Positions 17,634 to 27,070 of a stretch of 64,000 nt of DNA are shown here, one piece after another. Location: contig CAYGWX010000003.1 of NCBI GenBank assembly GCA_964353855.1, positions 45,029-109,028 of the forward strand, written 5' to 3'. The DNA is from CAYGWX01 sp964353855 [NCBI: uncultured bacterium]. Lineage in GTDB: Bacteria; Edwardsbacteria; CAYGWX01. Positions within the stretch are counted from its first letter, which is position 1. Every line of letters starts with the position of its first letter. Below the pieces are notes generated by a model. It saw nothing but the letters and a program-made list of their open reading frames with translations, was not told where the DNA came from and did no database searches. The translations under genes were made by a program, and so were the position numbers.

Positions 17634-20078
17634 GTGATACTCTATAAGGGCAGAGTTAAGCCCTTAAAAGAGGAAAACAAGGTGAACCCCAAAACACACC
17701 CCCTGCCCCCTCTTGATAGAGGGGAAAGAACACGCCTGCCCGCACCCCCCGCGAGCCCACACGCTCAAGGGAAACCCGGCAGGCGGTTCGGCTTCTTTAT
17801 TGGATTTTATCTCGCCCTCTCCCTCCTCCTCCTCGTCGTCACAGGGACGGGGCGGGGACAGGGGAGCGGGTGGCATTACTTGTCAGGGAACTTATTGCGT
17901 GTCGTAAAATTTGTAAGCCAAGAAGGGTGGGTCGTAGGATCACTCGGCCACATTATGCACACATCCGATGGGGGAGAGAACTGGGAATTACAGGTTAGCG
18001 GGACATCACAAGATTTGCTGAGCCTCTCGTTTATCAACCCACAGACGGGATGGATTGGAGGAATGTATGGGACCTTCCTAAAAACAACGAACGGAGGAAA
18101 TTCCTGGATTCCCCAAACTGCGCCATCTGGAAGGAACATTAAAGCATTGTTCATAGACGATAGACACGGGTGGATTACTGTGAGTATCGACTCTATCTAT
18201 AGAACCACAAACGGCGGGATGGCCTGGGAAGTATACGCAAGCGGAGTGGGTGTTGGTGGATTTGACCGCGTAGCATTCATAGACAGCCTGATGGGCTGGA
18301 GCTCGGGGACCAGAGTATTAAAAACCACTAATGGGGGGATAACCTGGACGACCATCACAATGTTAACTTCATCGGCTAATAATATCTGTATGCTTGATTC
18401 CCTTTTTGGATGGGCTGCATACTGGCCAACGCATGTCTTTCATACTTCAGACGGGTGGAATACTTGGGTTGATCAGCGCATTAATGTGGGAGGAGTCCTT
18501 TATGACATATCATTTCAAGATACAGTAAGGGGTTATCTCTGTGGTGGAGATAATAATGTGCCTGCTACGTTATATTGGACGACGAATGGGGGATCAACCT
18601 GGCTCTGGGACAGCACACTGGTAAGAGGCGATAACGCACTATACGCCATGGACGGTAGTTTTCAACCAAACTATGCTATAGCTGTCGGTGCAGCAGGAGC
18701 AATAGTTAAGACAACGAATGGGGGAACAGCGTGGGGAGTAGTGAGAAATACTGACATCGGAAACACCAGTCTTTACAATGGAAACTTCGCTAACGCCAAC
18801 CGCGGCTGGGCTGTAGGAACCTACGGGGTCATAACTCACACGGTCAATGGGGGAACCATCTGGAGGAGACAAGTCTCGGGCGTCTCCTCCTTCCTCTACG
18901 GTGTCAGCTTCGCCGACTCCCAATACGGCAAGATATGCACCGGCGGCGGAGGCGTCCTGGGCACCCGCAACGGAGGAACCACCTGGGCCGGAGAATCCAC
19001 CGGAGCCGCCTCGCCCTTATGGAGCATCGCCTTTCCGGACACCGCGTTCGCCGCAGCCGTAGGCGGGCATTACGGCCCGGTAACCTTCGACACCACAGGA
19101 AACGCAGATTCCCTGGAAGGAAGGGTCAAAGCCAAGCCCTGGAGCCATCCCAGGAAGGAAGAGGGGAAAGGCCAGAAGGCCCCCTACCGGAGCATCATCC
19201 GGACCACCAACGGGGGAGCTCTCTGGCTCGCCAGGAACACCGGGGAGAACCCGCTTTACGGGGTCGCGTTCATCACCCGGAACAACGGCTGGGCCTGCGG
19301 GGACGGGGGAGTCATCCTGCACACCACGGACCTCGGGGCCACCTGGCAGACCCAGACCTCCGGGGTGACCAACGGCCTGTACTGGATCACGTTCCAGGAC
19401 ACCCTGCACGGCTGGGCCTGCGGGAGCGGGGGCAGGGTCCTCTGGACCACGGACGGGGGGAACGCCTGGAACATCGGGAACAGCGGGGTCACCCAGTACC
19501 TGAACAGTATCGCGTTCACGGACACCCTTACGGGCTTCGCAGTCTCGGACAACGGGCTCATCATCCGGAGCACGGACGGGGGGAGGAACTGGGTCCCGGA
19601 CACCAGCAAGGTCTACGCCAACCTGACCGCAGTCTGCGCCCTGGACTCCACGCACGTCTGGACCGTAGGGAGCTTCGGGATGGTGCTTGGGTGGGGGGAA
19701 GCAGGGAACACAGGGATAGAAGAAAGGGTTCCAGGGGCCCAGGGTCCAAGGGGTCAAGAAACGGCCTTAGGACAGAGCTACCCCAATCCGACAAGGGGGA
19801 TAGCGTCGTTTGAATACGAGCTGGGCAAGGCCGGGAAGGTGAGGGTGAAGGTCTACAATCTCGCGGGACAACTGGTGAGGACCTTAGTGGACAGTGGGGA
19901 ACCCGTGGAAGGTCCCGATAAGCAGCATCGGGATCTCCGCTTCGCTTCGACCGGGAGGCATGTCGTAACTTGGGATGGAAAAGATAGCTCTGGCAAGAAC
20001 GTTAGGAGCGGGACGTATTTCTATCGTTTAGAAGTGAGCGGGGAGGGAACGACCAGGAAACTCATCGTGATACGTTAG
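17634..20078 (+). CDS. Secreted YCF48-like beta-propeller protein with FlgD-like C-terminal domain
   Basis: An 814-residue exported protein. A hydrophobic signal-like segment (residues about 52-72) follows an odd Pro/Arg-rich N terminus. From about 80 to 690 there are some 13 repeats of the form x-TTNGG-x2-W ... GW-x-x-G, the YCF48/sortilin-like propeller pattern. The last 80 residues (VKVYNLAGQLVRTL ... GTYFYRLEVSG) are a FlgD-like domain that serves as a sorting or anchoring tail in FCB bacteria. I keep the GTG start behind AAGGAGGGG, but a GTG at 17682 is an alternative. Oddities: the first half is AT-richer than the second, and repeat-derived pieces seem inserted at the N terminus, near 19096-19190, 19712-19760 and 19911-19955. 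Function unknown. Confidence 0.8.
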   Translation: MILYKGRVKPLKEENKVNPKTHPLPPLDRGERTRLPAPPASPHAQGKPGRRFGFFIGFYLALSLLLLVVTGTGRGQGSGWHYLSGNLLRVVKFVSQEGWVVGSLGHIMHTSDGGENWELQVSGTSQDLLSLSFINPQTGWIGGMYGTFLKTTNGGNSWIPQTAPSGRNIKALFIDDRHGWITVSIDSIYRTTNGGMAWEVYASGVGVGGFDRVAFIDSLMGWSSGTRVLKTTNGGITWTTITMLTSSANNICMLDSLFGWAAYWPTHVFHTSDGWNTWVDQRINVGGVLYDISFQDTVRGYLCGGDNNVPATLYWTTNGGSTWLWDSTLVRGDNALYAMDGSFQPNYAIAVGAAGAIVKTTNGGTAWGVVRNTDIGNTSLYNGNFANANRGWAVGTYGVITHTVNGGTIWRRQVSGVSSFLYGVSFADSQYGKICTGGGGVLGTRNGGTTWAGESTGAASPLWSIAFPDTAFAAAVGGHYGPVTFDTTGNADSLEGRVKAKPWSHPRKEEGKGQKAPYRSIIRTTNGGALWLARNTGENPLYGVAFITRNNGWACGDGGVILHTTDLGATWQTQTSGVTNGLYWITFQDTLHGWACGSGGRVLWTTDGGNAWNIGNSGVTQYLNSIAFTDTLTGFAVSDNGLIIRSTDGGRNWVPDTSKVYANLTAVCALDSTHVWTVGSFGMVLGWGEAGNTGIEERVPGAQGPRGQETALGQSYPNPTRGIASFEYELGKAGKVRVKVYNLAGQLVRTLVDSGEPVEGPDKQHRDLRFASTGRHVVTWDGKDSSGKNVRSGTYFYRLEVSGEGTTRKLIVIR
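19911..19955 (+). repeat. Palindromic element inserted in frame in FlgD-like domain
   Basis: TCCCGAT and ATCGGGA flank a short loop, followed by CTCCGCTTCGCTTCGACC. It codes for about 15 extra residues (EGPDKQHRDLRFAST) exactly in the loop before the conserved H-V-V-T-W-D-G-K-D strand. The three other FlgD-like tails in this window lack it. Confidence 0.65.
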
Positions 20079-20190
20079 GCTACCCCACACTTAACGACAA
20101 CGGATAAAAAAGGACAAATCTTTTAATCCCGCCCACCCACCCATAAGGAAATAAAAACAATTAATTTAATATAGTTCAACCTCACCCCCG

Positions 20191-20218
20191 CCCCTCTCCT
20201 GAGTCTTCAGGAGAGGGG
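20191..20218. repeat. Perfect inverted repeat, 12-base stem
   Basis: CCCCTCTCCTGA (20191-20202), loop GTCT, TCAGGAGAGGGG (20207-20218). No T-run follows; it may act as an mRNA 3' stabiliser or be a dispersed palindrome. Confidence 0.7.
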
Positions 20219-20227
20219 AGTAAAGGC

Positions 20228-20262
20228 AGAGGTTAGAAGTTAGAGATTAGAGGTCAGAAAAC
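20228..20262 (+). repeat. Heptad (AGAGGTT) array, downstream copy
   Basis: Units AGAGGTT, AGAAGTT, AGAGATT, AGAGGTC, AGAAAAC follow GGC, almost the same as the array at 17571-17604. The two copies flank the YCF48-like gene in the same orientation. Confidence 0.8.
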
Positions 20263-20330
20263 CAAAAACCCAGGCCTGAAGGCCTGGCCAATTTATTTCC
20301 AGATAACCCGCACCCCCTATTTCCCCCTTC

Positions 20331-20360
20331 TTGACACCCCCAAAAGAGATATGGTAAAAT
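20331..20360 (+). promoter_or_regulatory. Promoter for the nuo cluster
   Basis: TTGACA (20331-20336), 18-base spacer, TAAAAT (20355-20360). Predicted start near 20367, about 39 bases before the nuoA ATG. Confidence 0.75.
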
Positions 20361-20405
20361 TTAACAATCCTTACACTTATGCCTGCCTTGTGAACCAGTG
20401 AACAA

Positions 20406-20765
20406 ATGCTCCAAGATTACCTTCCCATCCTCCTGAGCATCGGGTTCGTGGGCTTCGTAGCCCTGGCCATGGTCGGGCTCTCGGCCTGGTTCGGGCCTCA
20501 TAAACCCTCCAAAGAGAAATTAGCCCCTTACGAATGCGGCGTTCCGCCCAGGGGGGACGCCCGGCTGCGCTATCCGGTTAAATTCTACCTAGTCGCCATG
20601 CTCTTCATCCTGTTCGACATCGAAGCCGTGTTCCTGTACCCCTGGGCCGTGATCTACAAGGAGCTGAAACTCTTCGGACTCGTGGAGGCCGGGGTTTTCC
20701 TGGTCATCCTTCTTCTGGGCTTGTTCTACGTCCTCAAGAAAAACGTCCTGGACTTCGAGCGATGA
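20406..20765 (+). CDS. nuoA: NADH-quinone oxidoreductase subunit A
   Basis: A 119-residue, three-helix membrane subunit of complex I. The conserved APYECGVPP loop (with the redox-state-sensitive Cys), [22 protein letters not shown] and the C-terminal helix are present. It is the first gene of the cluster. nuoB, C and D, which normally follow, are missing; nuoE starts on its stop codon (ATGA overlap). Confidence 0.95.
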   Translation: MLQDYLPILLSIGFVGFVALAMVGLSAWFGPHKPSKEKLAPYECGVPPRGDARLRYPVKFYLVAMLFILFDIEAVFLYPWAVIYKELKLFGLVEAGVFLVILLLGLFYVLKKNVLDFER

Positions 20766-21232
20766 TCTCCGAGGAAACCAAGAAGCAAATCGCGGAGCAA
20801 GCCGCCAGGTATCCTGAGAAGCGCTCGGCCATTCTTCCGGCCCTTTACCTCGTTCAAGGAGAGGAAGGCTACATCACCAGGGAAGGGGCCGAGGCCGTGG
20901 CCAAGATCCTCGGCATCACGCCCACCGAGGTCTGGTCCGTGGCCAGCTTCTACACCATGTTCAACCTCAAGCCGGTGGGCAAATTCCATATCCAGGCCTG
21001 CAAGAACATCTCCTGCCACCTGGCCGGGTCCGAGAAGATCATCGAGACCCTGAGCCGGAAGTTAGGCGTCCCGGTGGGGGGGACCACCGCGGACGGGAAG
21101 TTCACCCTGTCGGTCGTGGAGTGCCTGGGCTCCTGCGGCACCGGGCCCATGATGCAGGTCAACGACGATTACTACGAGGGCCTCACCGAGGCTAGGGTGG
21201 ACGAGATCCTGGAAGCGTTGAGGAAACAGTGA
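20762..21232 (+). CDS. nuoE: NADH-quinone oxidoreductase subunit E (2Fe-2S)
   Basis: A 156-residue thioredoxin-like ferredoxin subunit. The four 2Fe-2S ligands are visible as C-x4-C in ACKNISC and C-x3-C in CLGSCG; the helical N-terminal part with [10 protein letters not shown] and SFYTMFNL is typical. NuoE normally works with NuoF, but no nuoF or nuoG is found here. It could also serve a NuoF-like subunit of a hydrogenase or formate dehydrogenase, but the neighbours favour complex I. Confidence 0.93.
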   Translation: MISEETKKQIAEQAARYPEKRSAILPALYLVQGEEGYITREGAEAVAKILGITPTEVWSVASFYTMFNLKPVGKFHIQACKNISCHLAGSEKIIETLSRKLGVPVGGTTADGKFTLSVVECLGSCGTGPMMQVNDDYYEGLTEARVDEILEALRKQ

Positions 21233-22293
21233 TGTGGTTCGAGCTCATCGCCACCCTGGCCAAGATCGTGGTCTTCATCATGGGGGTGCTTCTCCTGATG
21301 GCCTTCATGACCTGGGTGGAGCGCCGGGGCCTGGCCATGTTCCAGATGCGGGTGGGCCCGAACCGGGTGGGACCTTTCGGGCTCCTGCAGCCCATCGCGG
21401 ACGGACTGAAGCTCCTGTTCAAGGAGGACTTCATCCCCTCCCGGGCTGACCGGCTCCTGTTCCTGGCCGCCCCGATCATCTCCTTCTCCATGGCCACCCT
21501 GGTCTTCGCCGTGATCCCGTTCGGAGGCTCGTTCACGGTGATGGGCCACCGGGTGGTGCTGCAGATCGCAGACATCGGGATCGGCCTCCTGTTCGTCCTG
21601 GGGGTGACCTCCCTGGGCGTTTACGGCATCGTCCTGGCGGGATGGTCCGGAAACTCCAAGTACCCGCTCGTGGGCGGGATCCGCTCCTCGGCCCAGATGA
21701 TCTCCTACGAGCTGTCCCTGGGACTGGCGGTGATCTGCGTTCTGCTGTGGGCCAATTCCCTCCGGCTTTCCGAGATCGTGGCCGCCCAGGCCGGGCTGAT
21801 GAAGCTTTTCGGGACCATCCCCTTTCCCAAGTGGTTCGTGCTGAACCCGGTCCTGTTCCTGGCCTTCCTCATCTTCATGACCTGCGGACTGGCCGAGACC
21901 AACCGCGTTCCCTTCGACCTCCCGGAGGCCGAGTCCGAGCTCGTCTCGGGGTTCCATACCGAGTACGGCAGCATGAAGTTTGCGATGTTCTTCCTGGGGG
22001 AGTACATCGCCATGATCGCGGGATCGGCCATGATCGTGACCCTGTTCTTCGGGGGCTGGCACGGCCCGATCCCACCCTTGGGCAATGAATACGTCCAGGC
22101 GGCGATCTCCCTCGTCAACTTCGGTGGCAAGCTCCTTTTCTTCCTGTTCTTCTTCGTCTGGGTCCGGGCTACACTGCCCAGGCTCAAGTACTACCAGCTG
22201 ATGAACCTGGGCTGGAAGGCGCTCCTGCCCTTGGCCCTGGTGCTGGTCCTGGTTTCCGGGGCCGTGCAGGCCTGGGCCAGCGGGTGGCTGTGA
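21232..22293 (+). CDS. nuoH: NADH-quinone oxidoreductase subunit H
   Basis: A 353-residue membrane subunit that forms much of the quinone chamber between the peripheral arm and the pump modules. MRVGPNRVGPFGLLQPIADGLKL-type signature, EDFIPSRAD, and the NRVPFDLPEAESELVSGFHTEY loop are all present. A GTG at 21229 is an alternative start; I prefer the ATG at 21232, which overlaps the nuoE stop. Confidence 0.96.
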   Translation: MWFELIATLAKIVVFIMGVLLLMAFMTWVERRGLAMFQMRVGPNRVGPFGLLQPIADGLKLLFKEDFIPSRADRLLFLAAPIISFSMATLVFAVIPFGGSFTVMGHRVVLQIADIGIGLLFVLGVTSLGVYGIVLAGWSGNSKYPLVGGIRSSAQMISYELSLGLAVICVLLWANSLRLSEIVAAQAGLMKLFGTIPFPKWFVLNPVLFLAFLIFMTCGLAETNRVPFDLPEAESELVSGFHTEYGSMKFAMFFLGEYIAMIAGSAMIVTLFFGGWHGPIPPLGNEYVQAAISLVNFGGKLLFFLFFFVWVRATLPRLKYYQLMNLGWKALLPLALVLVLVSGAVQAWASGWL

Positions 22294-22751
22294 TGCCCGG
22301 GTCCTGGAAGGCCGTCCTTTCCATGGCGATCCTCCTCGCGGGATGCTCCTCCAAACAAAACACGGCCCCGCCCGCAGAGGCCTTCTCGGCCACTTCGGAC
22401 GGGACCGTTCATGACTACCAGTACCCCGGATACAATAAAGCTACGGTCAAAGTCGGGGTAAAGTTCACCTCGACCTCGTCCAAGACCTGCCTCTTGGACT
22501 CCCTGGAAATCAAATCTCCTAACGATTCTGTGCTGCCCGGAAAGCAAGCCATCCTCAAGACGCTCTGGCTGGATACGTTGGCCAGTGGGGACACCACCAG
22601 CCACGAGTTCACTATTGCTGATTCCCGGACTGTCGGAAGAGATCCCGGAGCTGCTCCGTATCCTCCTGGACGCGGCAGGTATTATCTCAGAGCCTGGGGT
22701 CGCTGGGACGGGACAACCCACGAAAGCCCGCAGTACTCCTGGACATGGTGA
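22293..22751 (+). CDS. Small lipoprotein of unknown function inside nuo cluster
   Basis: A 152-residue protein with a lipoprotein signal (AILLAGC lipobox near residue 17) and no transmembrane or iron-sulfur motif. The mature part looks like a single beta-rich domain (VKVGVKFTSTSSKTCLLDSLEI; later a Ser/Thr-rich stretch and a Trp-rich end). The ATG overlaps the nuoH stop codon and its end overlaps nuoJ by seven bases, so it is fully integrated in the operon. It occupies the place where nuoI normally sits. Not recognised as any complex I subunit. Confidence 0.75.
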   Translation: MPGSWKAVLSMAILLAGCSSKQNTAPPAEAFSATSDGTVHDYQYPGYNKATVKVGVKFTSTSSKTCLLDSLEIKSPNDSVLPGKQAILKTLWLDTLASGDTTSHEFTIADSRTVGRDPGAAPYPPGRGRYYLRAWGRWDGTTHESPQYSWTW

Positions 22752-23275
22752 CGCTTAACCTGGTGTTTTGGGGCATCCTGGCCGCCCTGGCCGTGGGCAG
22801 CGGGCTGGCCGTGATCCTGATCCGGAACCCTATCTACTGCGCCCTGTCCCTGGTCGTGAACTTCTTCCTCCTGGCCGTGATGTACCTCCTCCTGCGGGCC
22901 GAGTTCCTGGCCGCGATCCAGGTCATCGTCTACGCCGGGACCATCATGGTCCTTTTCATCTTCGTCATCATGCTCCTGAACCTGGGCGGGGAGGAGACTA
23001 GGGACAAACTGCGCGTCCTACGTCCCCTGGCCTTCCTGCTGGGCCTGGTCCTTTTGGTGGAGGTCGTGGCGGCCCTGCGCTACCGGGCCTACGCCGTGGA
23101 AAACCCGGCTTTGTCTTTCCCCCTGGTCAGCGCTCCCCCGGCCGTGACCGGCGGGGTGCGAGAGTTCGGCAGGCTCCTGTTCACGGATTACCTGCTGCCC
23201 TTCGAGATCACCTCCGTGCTTCTCTTGATCGCCATCGTGGGCGCGGTCGTCCTGGGCCGGAAGGAGTCCTCTTAA
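22745..23275 (+). CDS. nuoJ: NADH-quinone oxidoreductase subunit J
   Basis: A 176-residue, five-helix membrane subunit. [52 protein letters not shown] (the helix with the pi-bulge region) and the terminal [12 protein letters not shown] match NuoJ. It overlaps the upstream lipoprotein gene and is followed after one base by nuoK. Confidence 0.95.
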   Translation: MVTLNLVFWGILAALAVGSGLAVILIRNPIYCALSLVVNFFLLAVMYLLLRAEFLAAIQVIVYAGTIMVLFIFVIMLLNLGGEETRDKLRVLRPLAFLLGLVLLVEVVAALRYRAYAVENPALSFPLVSAPPAVTGGVREFGRLLFTDYLLPFEITSVLLLIAIVGAVVLGRKESS

Positions 23276-23276
23276 C

Positions 23277-23579
23277 ATGGTGCCCGAGGGCTATTACCTC
23301 ATCCTTTCCGCGGCCCTTTTCGCCATCGGCGTGGCCGGGGTCCTGATCCGCCGGAACCCGATCGTGATCTTCATGTCCATCGAGCTGATGCTGAACGCCG
23401 TGAACCTCTCCTTCATCGCCTTCGCGAGCCAACTTAACTCCCTAGACGGCCAGGTCTTCGTGTTCTTCGTGATGGCCGTAGCCGCAGCCGAGGTCGCGGT
23501 GGGACTGGCCATCATCGTGTCCATCTTCCGGGCCCGGACCTCGGTGGACGTGGACGAGATGAACCTGATGAAATGGTGA
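23277..23579 (+). CDS. nuoK: NADH-quinone oxidoreductase subunit K
   Basis: A 100-residue three-helix subunit. The helix-borne Glu residues of the proton path are visible in [11 protein letters not shown] and [11 protein letters not shown]. Normal length. The stop codon overlaps the nuoL start region. Confidence 0.96.
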   Translation: MVPEGYYLILSAALFAIGVAGVLIRRNPIVIFMSIELMLNAVNLSFIAFASQLNSLDGQVFVFFVMAVAAAEVAVGLAIIVSIFRARTSVDVDEMNLMKW

Positions 23580-25507
23580 TGCTCGACACCCTCTGGCTCA
23601 TTCCTGCGCTTCCCTTCATCGGGTTCCTATTCAACGGCCTCCTGGGCAAGAAGGTGCCCAAGGCGGTCGTTTCCTGGGTGGCCTGCGGGATGGTGGGGCT
23701 GGCCTTTGCGGGTGCGCTTCTCGCCTTCAGGAACCTGCTCAATCTCCCGGCCGAGGAGCGTTTTTTCACCCAAAGCCTATTCACCTGGATCCCCTCCGGG
23801 GACCTGCTGGTGAAAATCGGGCTGCAGCTCGACCCCTTGTCGGCCGTAATGATTCTGGTCGTCACGGGGGTCGGGTTTCTGATCCACGTCTATTCCATCG
23901 GGTACATGCATTCCGAGGAGGGCTACGGCCGCTACTTCGCTTACTTGAACCTGTTCACCTTCGCCATGCTTACCCTGGTCCTGGCCGACAATTTCCTCCT
24001 GATGTTCGTGGGCTGGGAAGGAGTGGGGCTGTGCTCATATCTCCTGATCGGCTACTGGTACGAGAAGCCTACGGCCGCGAACGCCGGACGGAAGGCCTTC
24101 GTGGTGAACCGCATCGGGGACTTCGGGTTCCTTCTGGCCATGATGTTGATCTTCTCCCTGTTCGGAACCCTTCGGTTCGACTCTATTTTCCATCAGGCTC
24201 CTTTGGCTCTGACCTTCGGTGGAGGAATGGCCACGACCATCACCTTGCTTCTTTTCCTAGGAGCTACCGGGAAATCGGCTCAAATTCCTCTGTATATCTG
24301 GCTTCCGGATGCCATGGAAGGCCCCACACCGGTTTCGGCCCTGATCCATGCCGCAACCATGGTGACCGCCGGGGTCTACATGGTAGCTCGCTGTCACGTG
24401 CTCTTCCTCCTCGCTCCGATCTCTCTGGCCATTGTGGCCGTCATCGGAGCCCTGACCGCTCTGTTCGCGGCCTCCATCGGTCTGGTTCAGAACGACATCA
24501 AACGGGTACTGGCCTATTCCACGATCAGCCAACTGGGCTACATGTTCCTGGGCTGCGGGGTGGGTGCCTTCGCGGCCGGGATCTTTCATCTCATGACGCA
24601 CGCCTTCTTCAAGGCGCTCTTGTTCCTGGGATCTGGCTCTGTGATCCACGCCCTGTCCGGGGAGCAGGACATCCGCAAGATGGGCGGTATCGCCAAGAGG
24701 ATTCCGGTGACCCACGCCACGTTCTTCATCGGTGCCCTGGCCATCGCCGGGTTCCCGGGGCTAGCCGGGTTCTTCAGCAAGGACGAGATCCTGTGGAAGG
24801 CCTTCTCCAGCCCGCAGGGGAGCGGCCTCTTGTGGTTCTTCGGAGTCCTGGCGGCCCTGTTTACAGCCTTCTACATGTTCCGGCTCCTGTTCCTCACGTT
24901 TCACGGTAAGTCCCGGGTGGAGCAGGACAAGGAACACCACTTGCACGAATCTCCTTCCACCATGCTCTTCGCCCTGGTCATCCTGGCTCTCCTCTCTGTC
25001 GTGGGGGGGTACATCGGAGTGCCCAAGATACTTGGCGGAGGTAACGTTTTCGAATCCTTCTTGGAGCCCGTTTTCACGCGCTACCCGGTCCTGGGATCCT
25101 TGGCTGAGGGGGTGCATCCCCTCAGCCTGGAGTGGACCCTGCTTCTCGTTTCGGTCGCCGTGGCCTTGATGGGGATCCTCCTGGCCTGGCTCCTCTACCT
25201 CAAGCGGGACCGGATCCCTGCCGCTCTGGTCAAGCGGTTCCCCTCGCTCTACGACTTGATCCTAAATAAATATTTCGTGGACGAGGTCTACGGAGCCCTA
25301 ATCGTCATCCCGGGGAGGAAGCTCTCGGAGCTTACCTATGACCGCTTTGACCTGGGCATCGTGGACGGCCTGGTGAACTTCGTGGGCGAATTCGTGGTGC
25401 GGGCGGGGGAGGGCTTGAAGCGGGTACAGATGGGTTACGTCCGACAGTACGCCTTTGCCATCCTGCTCTCGGCCCTCTGCGTGTTGGGATACTTTCTTTT
25501 AAGATAG
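23573..25507 (+). CDS. nuoL: NADH-quinone oxidoreductase subunit L
   Basis: A 644-residue antiporter-like pump subunit. [60 protein letters not shown] and [18 protein letters not shown] are the expected signatures, with Lys and Glu of the proton channel. The C-terminal part has the long lateral helix region. Starts at 23573, 23576 and 23579 are all possible; the last overlaps the nuoK stop. Confidence 0.96.
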   Translation: MVMLDTLWLIPALPFIGFLFNGLLGKKVPKAVVSWVACGMVGLAFAGALLAFRNLLNLPAEERFFTQSLFTWIPSGDLLVKIGLQLDPLSAVMILVVTGVGFLIHVYSIGYMHSEEGYGRYFAYLNLFTFAMLTLVLADNFLLMFVGWEGVGLCSYLLIGYWYEKPTAANAGRKAFVVNRIGDFGFLLAMMLIFSLFGTLRFDSIFHQAPLALTFGGGMATTITLLLFLGATGKSAQIPLYIWLPDAMEGPTPVSALIHAATMVTAGVYMVARCHVLFLLAPISLAIVAVIGALTALFAASIGLVQNDIKRVLAYSTISQLGYMFLGCGVGAFAAGIFHLMTHAFFKALLFLGSGSVIHALSGEQDIRKMGGIAKRIPVTHATFFIGALAIAGFPGLAGFFSKDEILWKAFSSPQGSGLLWFFGVLAALFTAFYMFRLLFLTFHGKSRVEQDKEHHLHESPSTMLFALVILALLSVVGGYIGVPKILGGGNVFESFLEPVFTRYPVLGSLAEGVHPLSLEWTLLLVSVAVALMGILLAWLLYLKRDRIPAALVKRFPSLYDLILNKYFVDEVYGALIVIPGRKLSELTYDRFDLGIVDGLVNFVGEFVVRAGEGLKRVQMGYVRQYAFAILLSALCVLGYFLLR

Positions 25508-27070
25508 ATGAACTTCTCATCCTATCCTATCCTCTCCGGGATCACTTTTCTGCCTCTTGTCGGGGCTTTCCTTATCCTGTTATGGACCAGGGAACGTCAG
25601 GGCCTCATCCGCTGGACCGCCTTCGTCACAAGCCTTATCAATTTCCTGATCTCCATTCCCCTGTTCACCCAGTTCAAGCTGGGCACGGCCGAGATGCAGT
25701 TCGAGGAGAAGGTTCCCTGGATTCAATCCTGGGGCGTCTCCTATCACCTCGGGGTGGATGGGATCAGCCTGCTCTTGGTTCTCCTGACGACTTTCCTCTC
25801 GGCCATCGCCATCCTTTCGTCGTTCTCGGCCATTAAGGAGAGGGTCAAGGAATACTATATTTTCATGCTGTTTCTGGAAACCGGGATGATCGGGGTGTTT
25901 ACCTCCCTGGACCTGTTCCTGTTCTACATCTTCTGGGAGGCGATGCTCATCCCGATGTATTTCCTGATCGGGGTGTGGGGGGGACCCCGCAAGATCTACG
26001 CCGCGGTGAAGTTCTTCCTGTACACGATGTTCGGAAGCGTTCTCATGCTGGTGGCCATCCTGGTTTTGTTCTTCTCCCATTACCAGGCCACCGGCGAATA
26101 CACCTTCGATCTCCTGAAGCTGTTTTCCTTATCCATCGCCCCGGCATGGCAGCTCTGGCTCTTCTTGGCCTTCGGCGTGGCCTTCGCCATCAAGGTCCCC
26201 ATGTTCCCCTTCCACACTTGGCTTCCGGACGCCCACGTGGAAGCCCCCACGGCCGGGAGCGTGATCCTGGCCGGGGTGCTCCTGAAGATGGGGACCTACG
26301 GATTCGTGCGCTTCTGCCTGCCCCTCTTCCCCCAGGCTAGCCAGGGCTTCGTACCGCTCATCTCCATTTTGGCTCTCATCGGAATCATCTACGGCGCTCT
26401 GATGTCCCTGGTCCAGAAGGACATCAAGAAGCTGGTGGCCTACTCCAGCGTGAGCCACCTGGGCTTTGTGATGCTGGGCCTGTTCGCGTTCACGATTCAG
26501 GGTCTGGAGGGCGGGCTCCTGCAGATGATCAACCACGGCATTTCCACCGGAGCGCTATTCTTGATCGTAGGCATGATCTACGAGCGGAGGCATACCCGTT
26601 TGATCGCTGACTTCGGGGGGCTCTCCAAGGTGCTCCCGGTGCTTGCCACCTTCTTTATGATCACGACCCTTTCATCCATCGGACTTCCCGGAACTAATGG
26701 CTTCGTAGGTGAGTTTTTGATCTTGCTTGGGACCCTCCGCTCGGCGCATCCCCATGCCATCGCCTATGCTGCGTTCGCAGCCACCGGCGTCATCTTGGGC
26801 GCAGTCTACATGCTTTGGATGTTTCAGCGAGTGATGTTCGGCCCTCTTGATAAATCCGAGAATAAGGTCCTCAAGGACTTGAACTTCAGAGAGGTTATCA
26901 TCCTCCTGGCCATGACAGCGATGATCTTCTGGATCGGAATATATCCCAAACCCTTCCTGTCGCGGTTGGAAGCCTCCTGTTATAACATCCTGAAGCAGGT
27001 CCAGCGTCCAGCGCAAGAGACGATTATCAACGTGGGGGAGGACCCTCCCTCCCAGGGTGAGTCGAGATGA
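25508..27070 (+). CDS. nuoM: NADH-quinone oxidoreductase subunit M
   Basis: A 520-residue antiporter-like pump subunit. [53 protein letters not shown] and [19 protein letters not shown] are diagnostic. It starts directly after nuoL and overlaps nuoN by four bases. Confidence 0.96.
   Translation: MNFSSYPILSGITFLPLVGAFLILLWTRERQGLIRWTAFVTSLINFLISIPLFTQFKLGTAEMQFEEKVPWIQSWGVSYHLGVDGISLLLVLLTTFLSAIAILSSFSAIKERVKEYYIFMLFLETGMIGVFTSLDLFLFYIFWEAMLIPMYFLIGVWGGPRKIYAAVKFFLYTMFGSVLMLVAILVLFFSHYQATGEYTFDLLKLFSLSIAPAWQLWLFLAFGVAFAIKVPMFPFHTWLPDAHVEAPTAGSVILAGVLLKMGTYGFVRFCLPLFPQASQGFVPLISILALIGIIYGALMSLVQKDIKKLVAYSSVSHLGFVMLGLFAFTIQGLEGGLLQMINHGISTGALFLIVGMIYERRHTRLIADFGGLSKVLPVLATFFMITTLSSIGLPGTNGFVGEFLILLGTLRSAHPHAIAYAAFAATGVILGAVYMLWMFQRVMFGPLDKSENKVLKDLNFREVIILLAMTAMIFWIGIYPKPFLSRLEASCYNILKQVQRPAQETIINVGEDPPSQGESR

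Larger units (their letters stand above)
20079..20405. other. 327-base intergenic region before nuoA
   Basis: Contains a C-rich tract TTTAATCCC-x-CCCACCCACC (20122-20142) matching 17542-17560, a hairpin at 20191-20218, a heptad array at 20228-20262, a second hairpin at 20270-20287 (CCAGGCCT / AGGCCTGG) and the nuoA promoter. Confidence 0.75.

Noticed and set aside
19017-19757. Minus-strand frame of 246 codons in the GC-rich half of the propeller gene
   Set aside because: Pro/Val/Gly-rich repeats mirror the sense-strand YCF48 repeats; it is a shadow.
21172-22062. Minus-strand frame of 296 codons over nuoH
   Set aside because: His/Glu/Gly-rich product with no motif, antisense to a confirmed membrane subunit.
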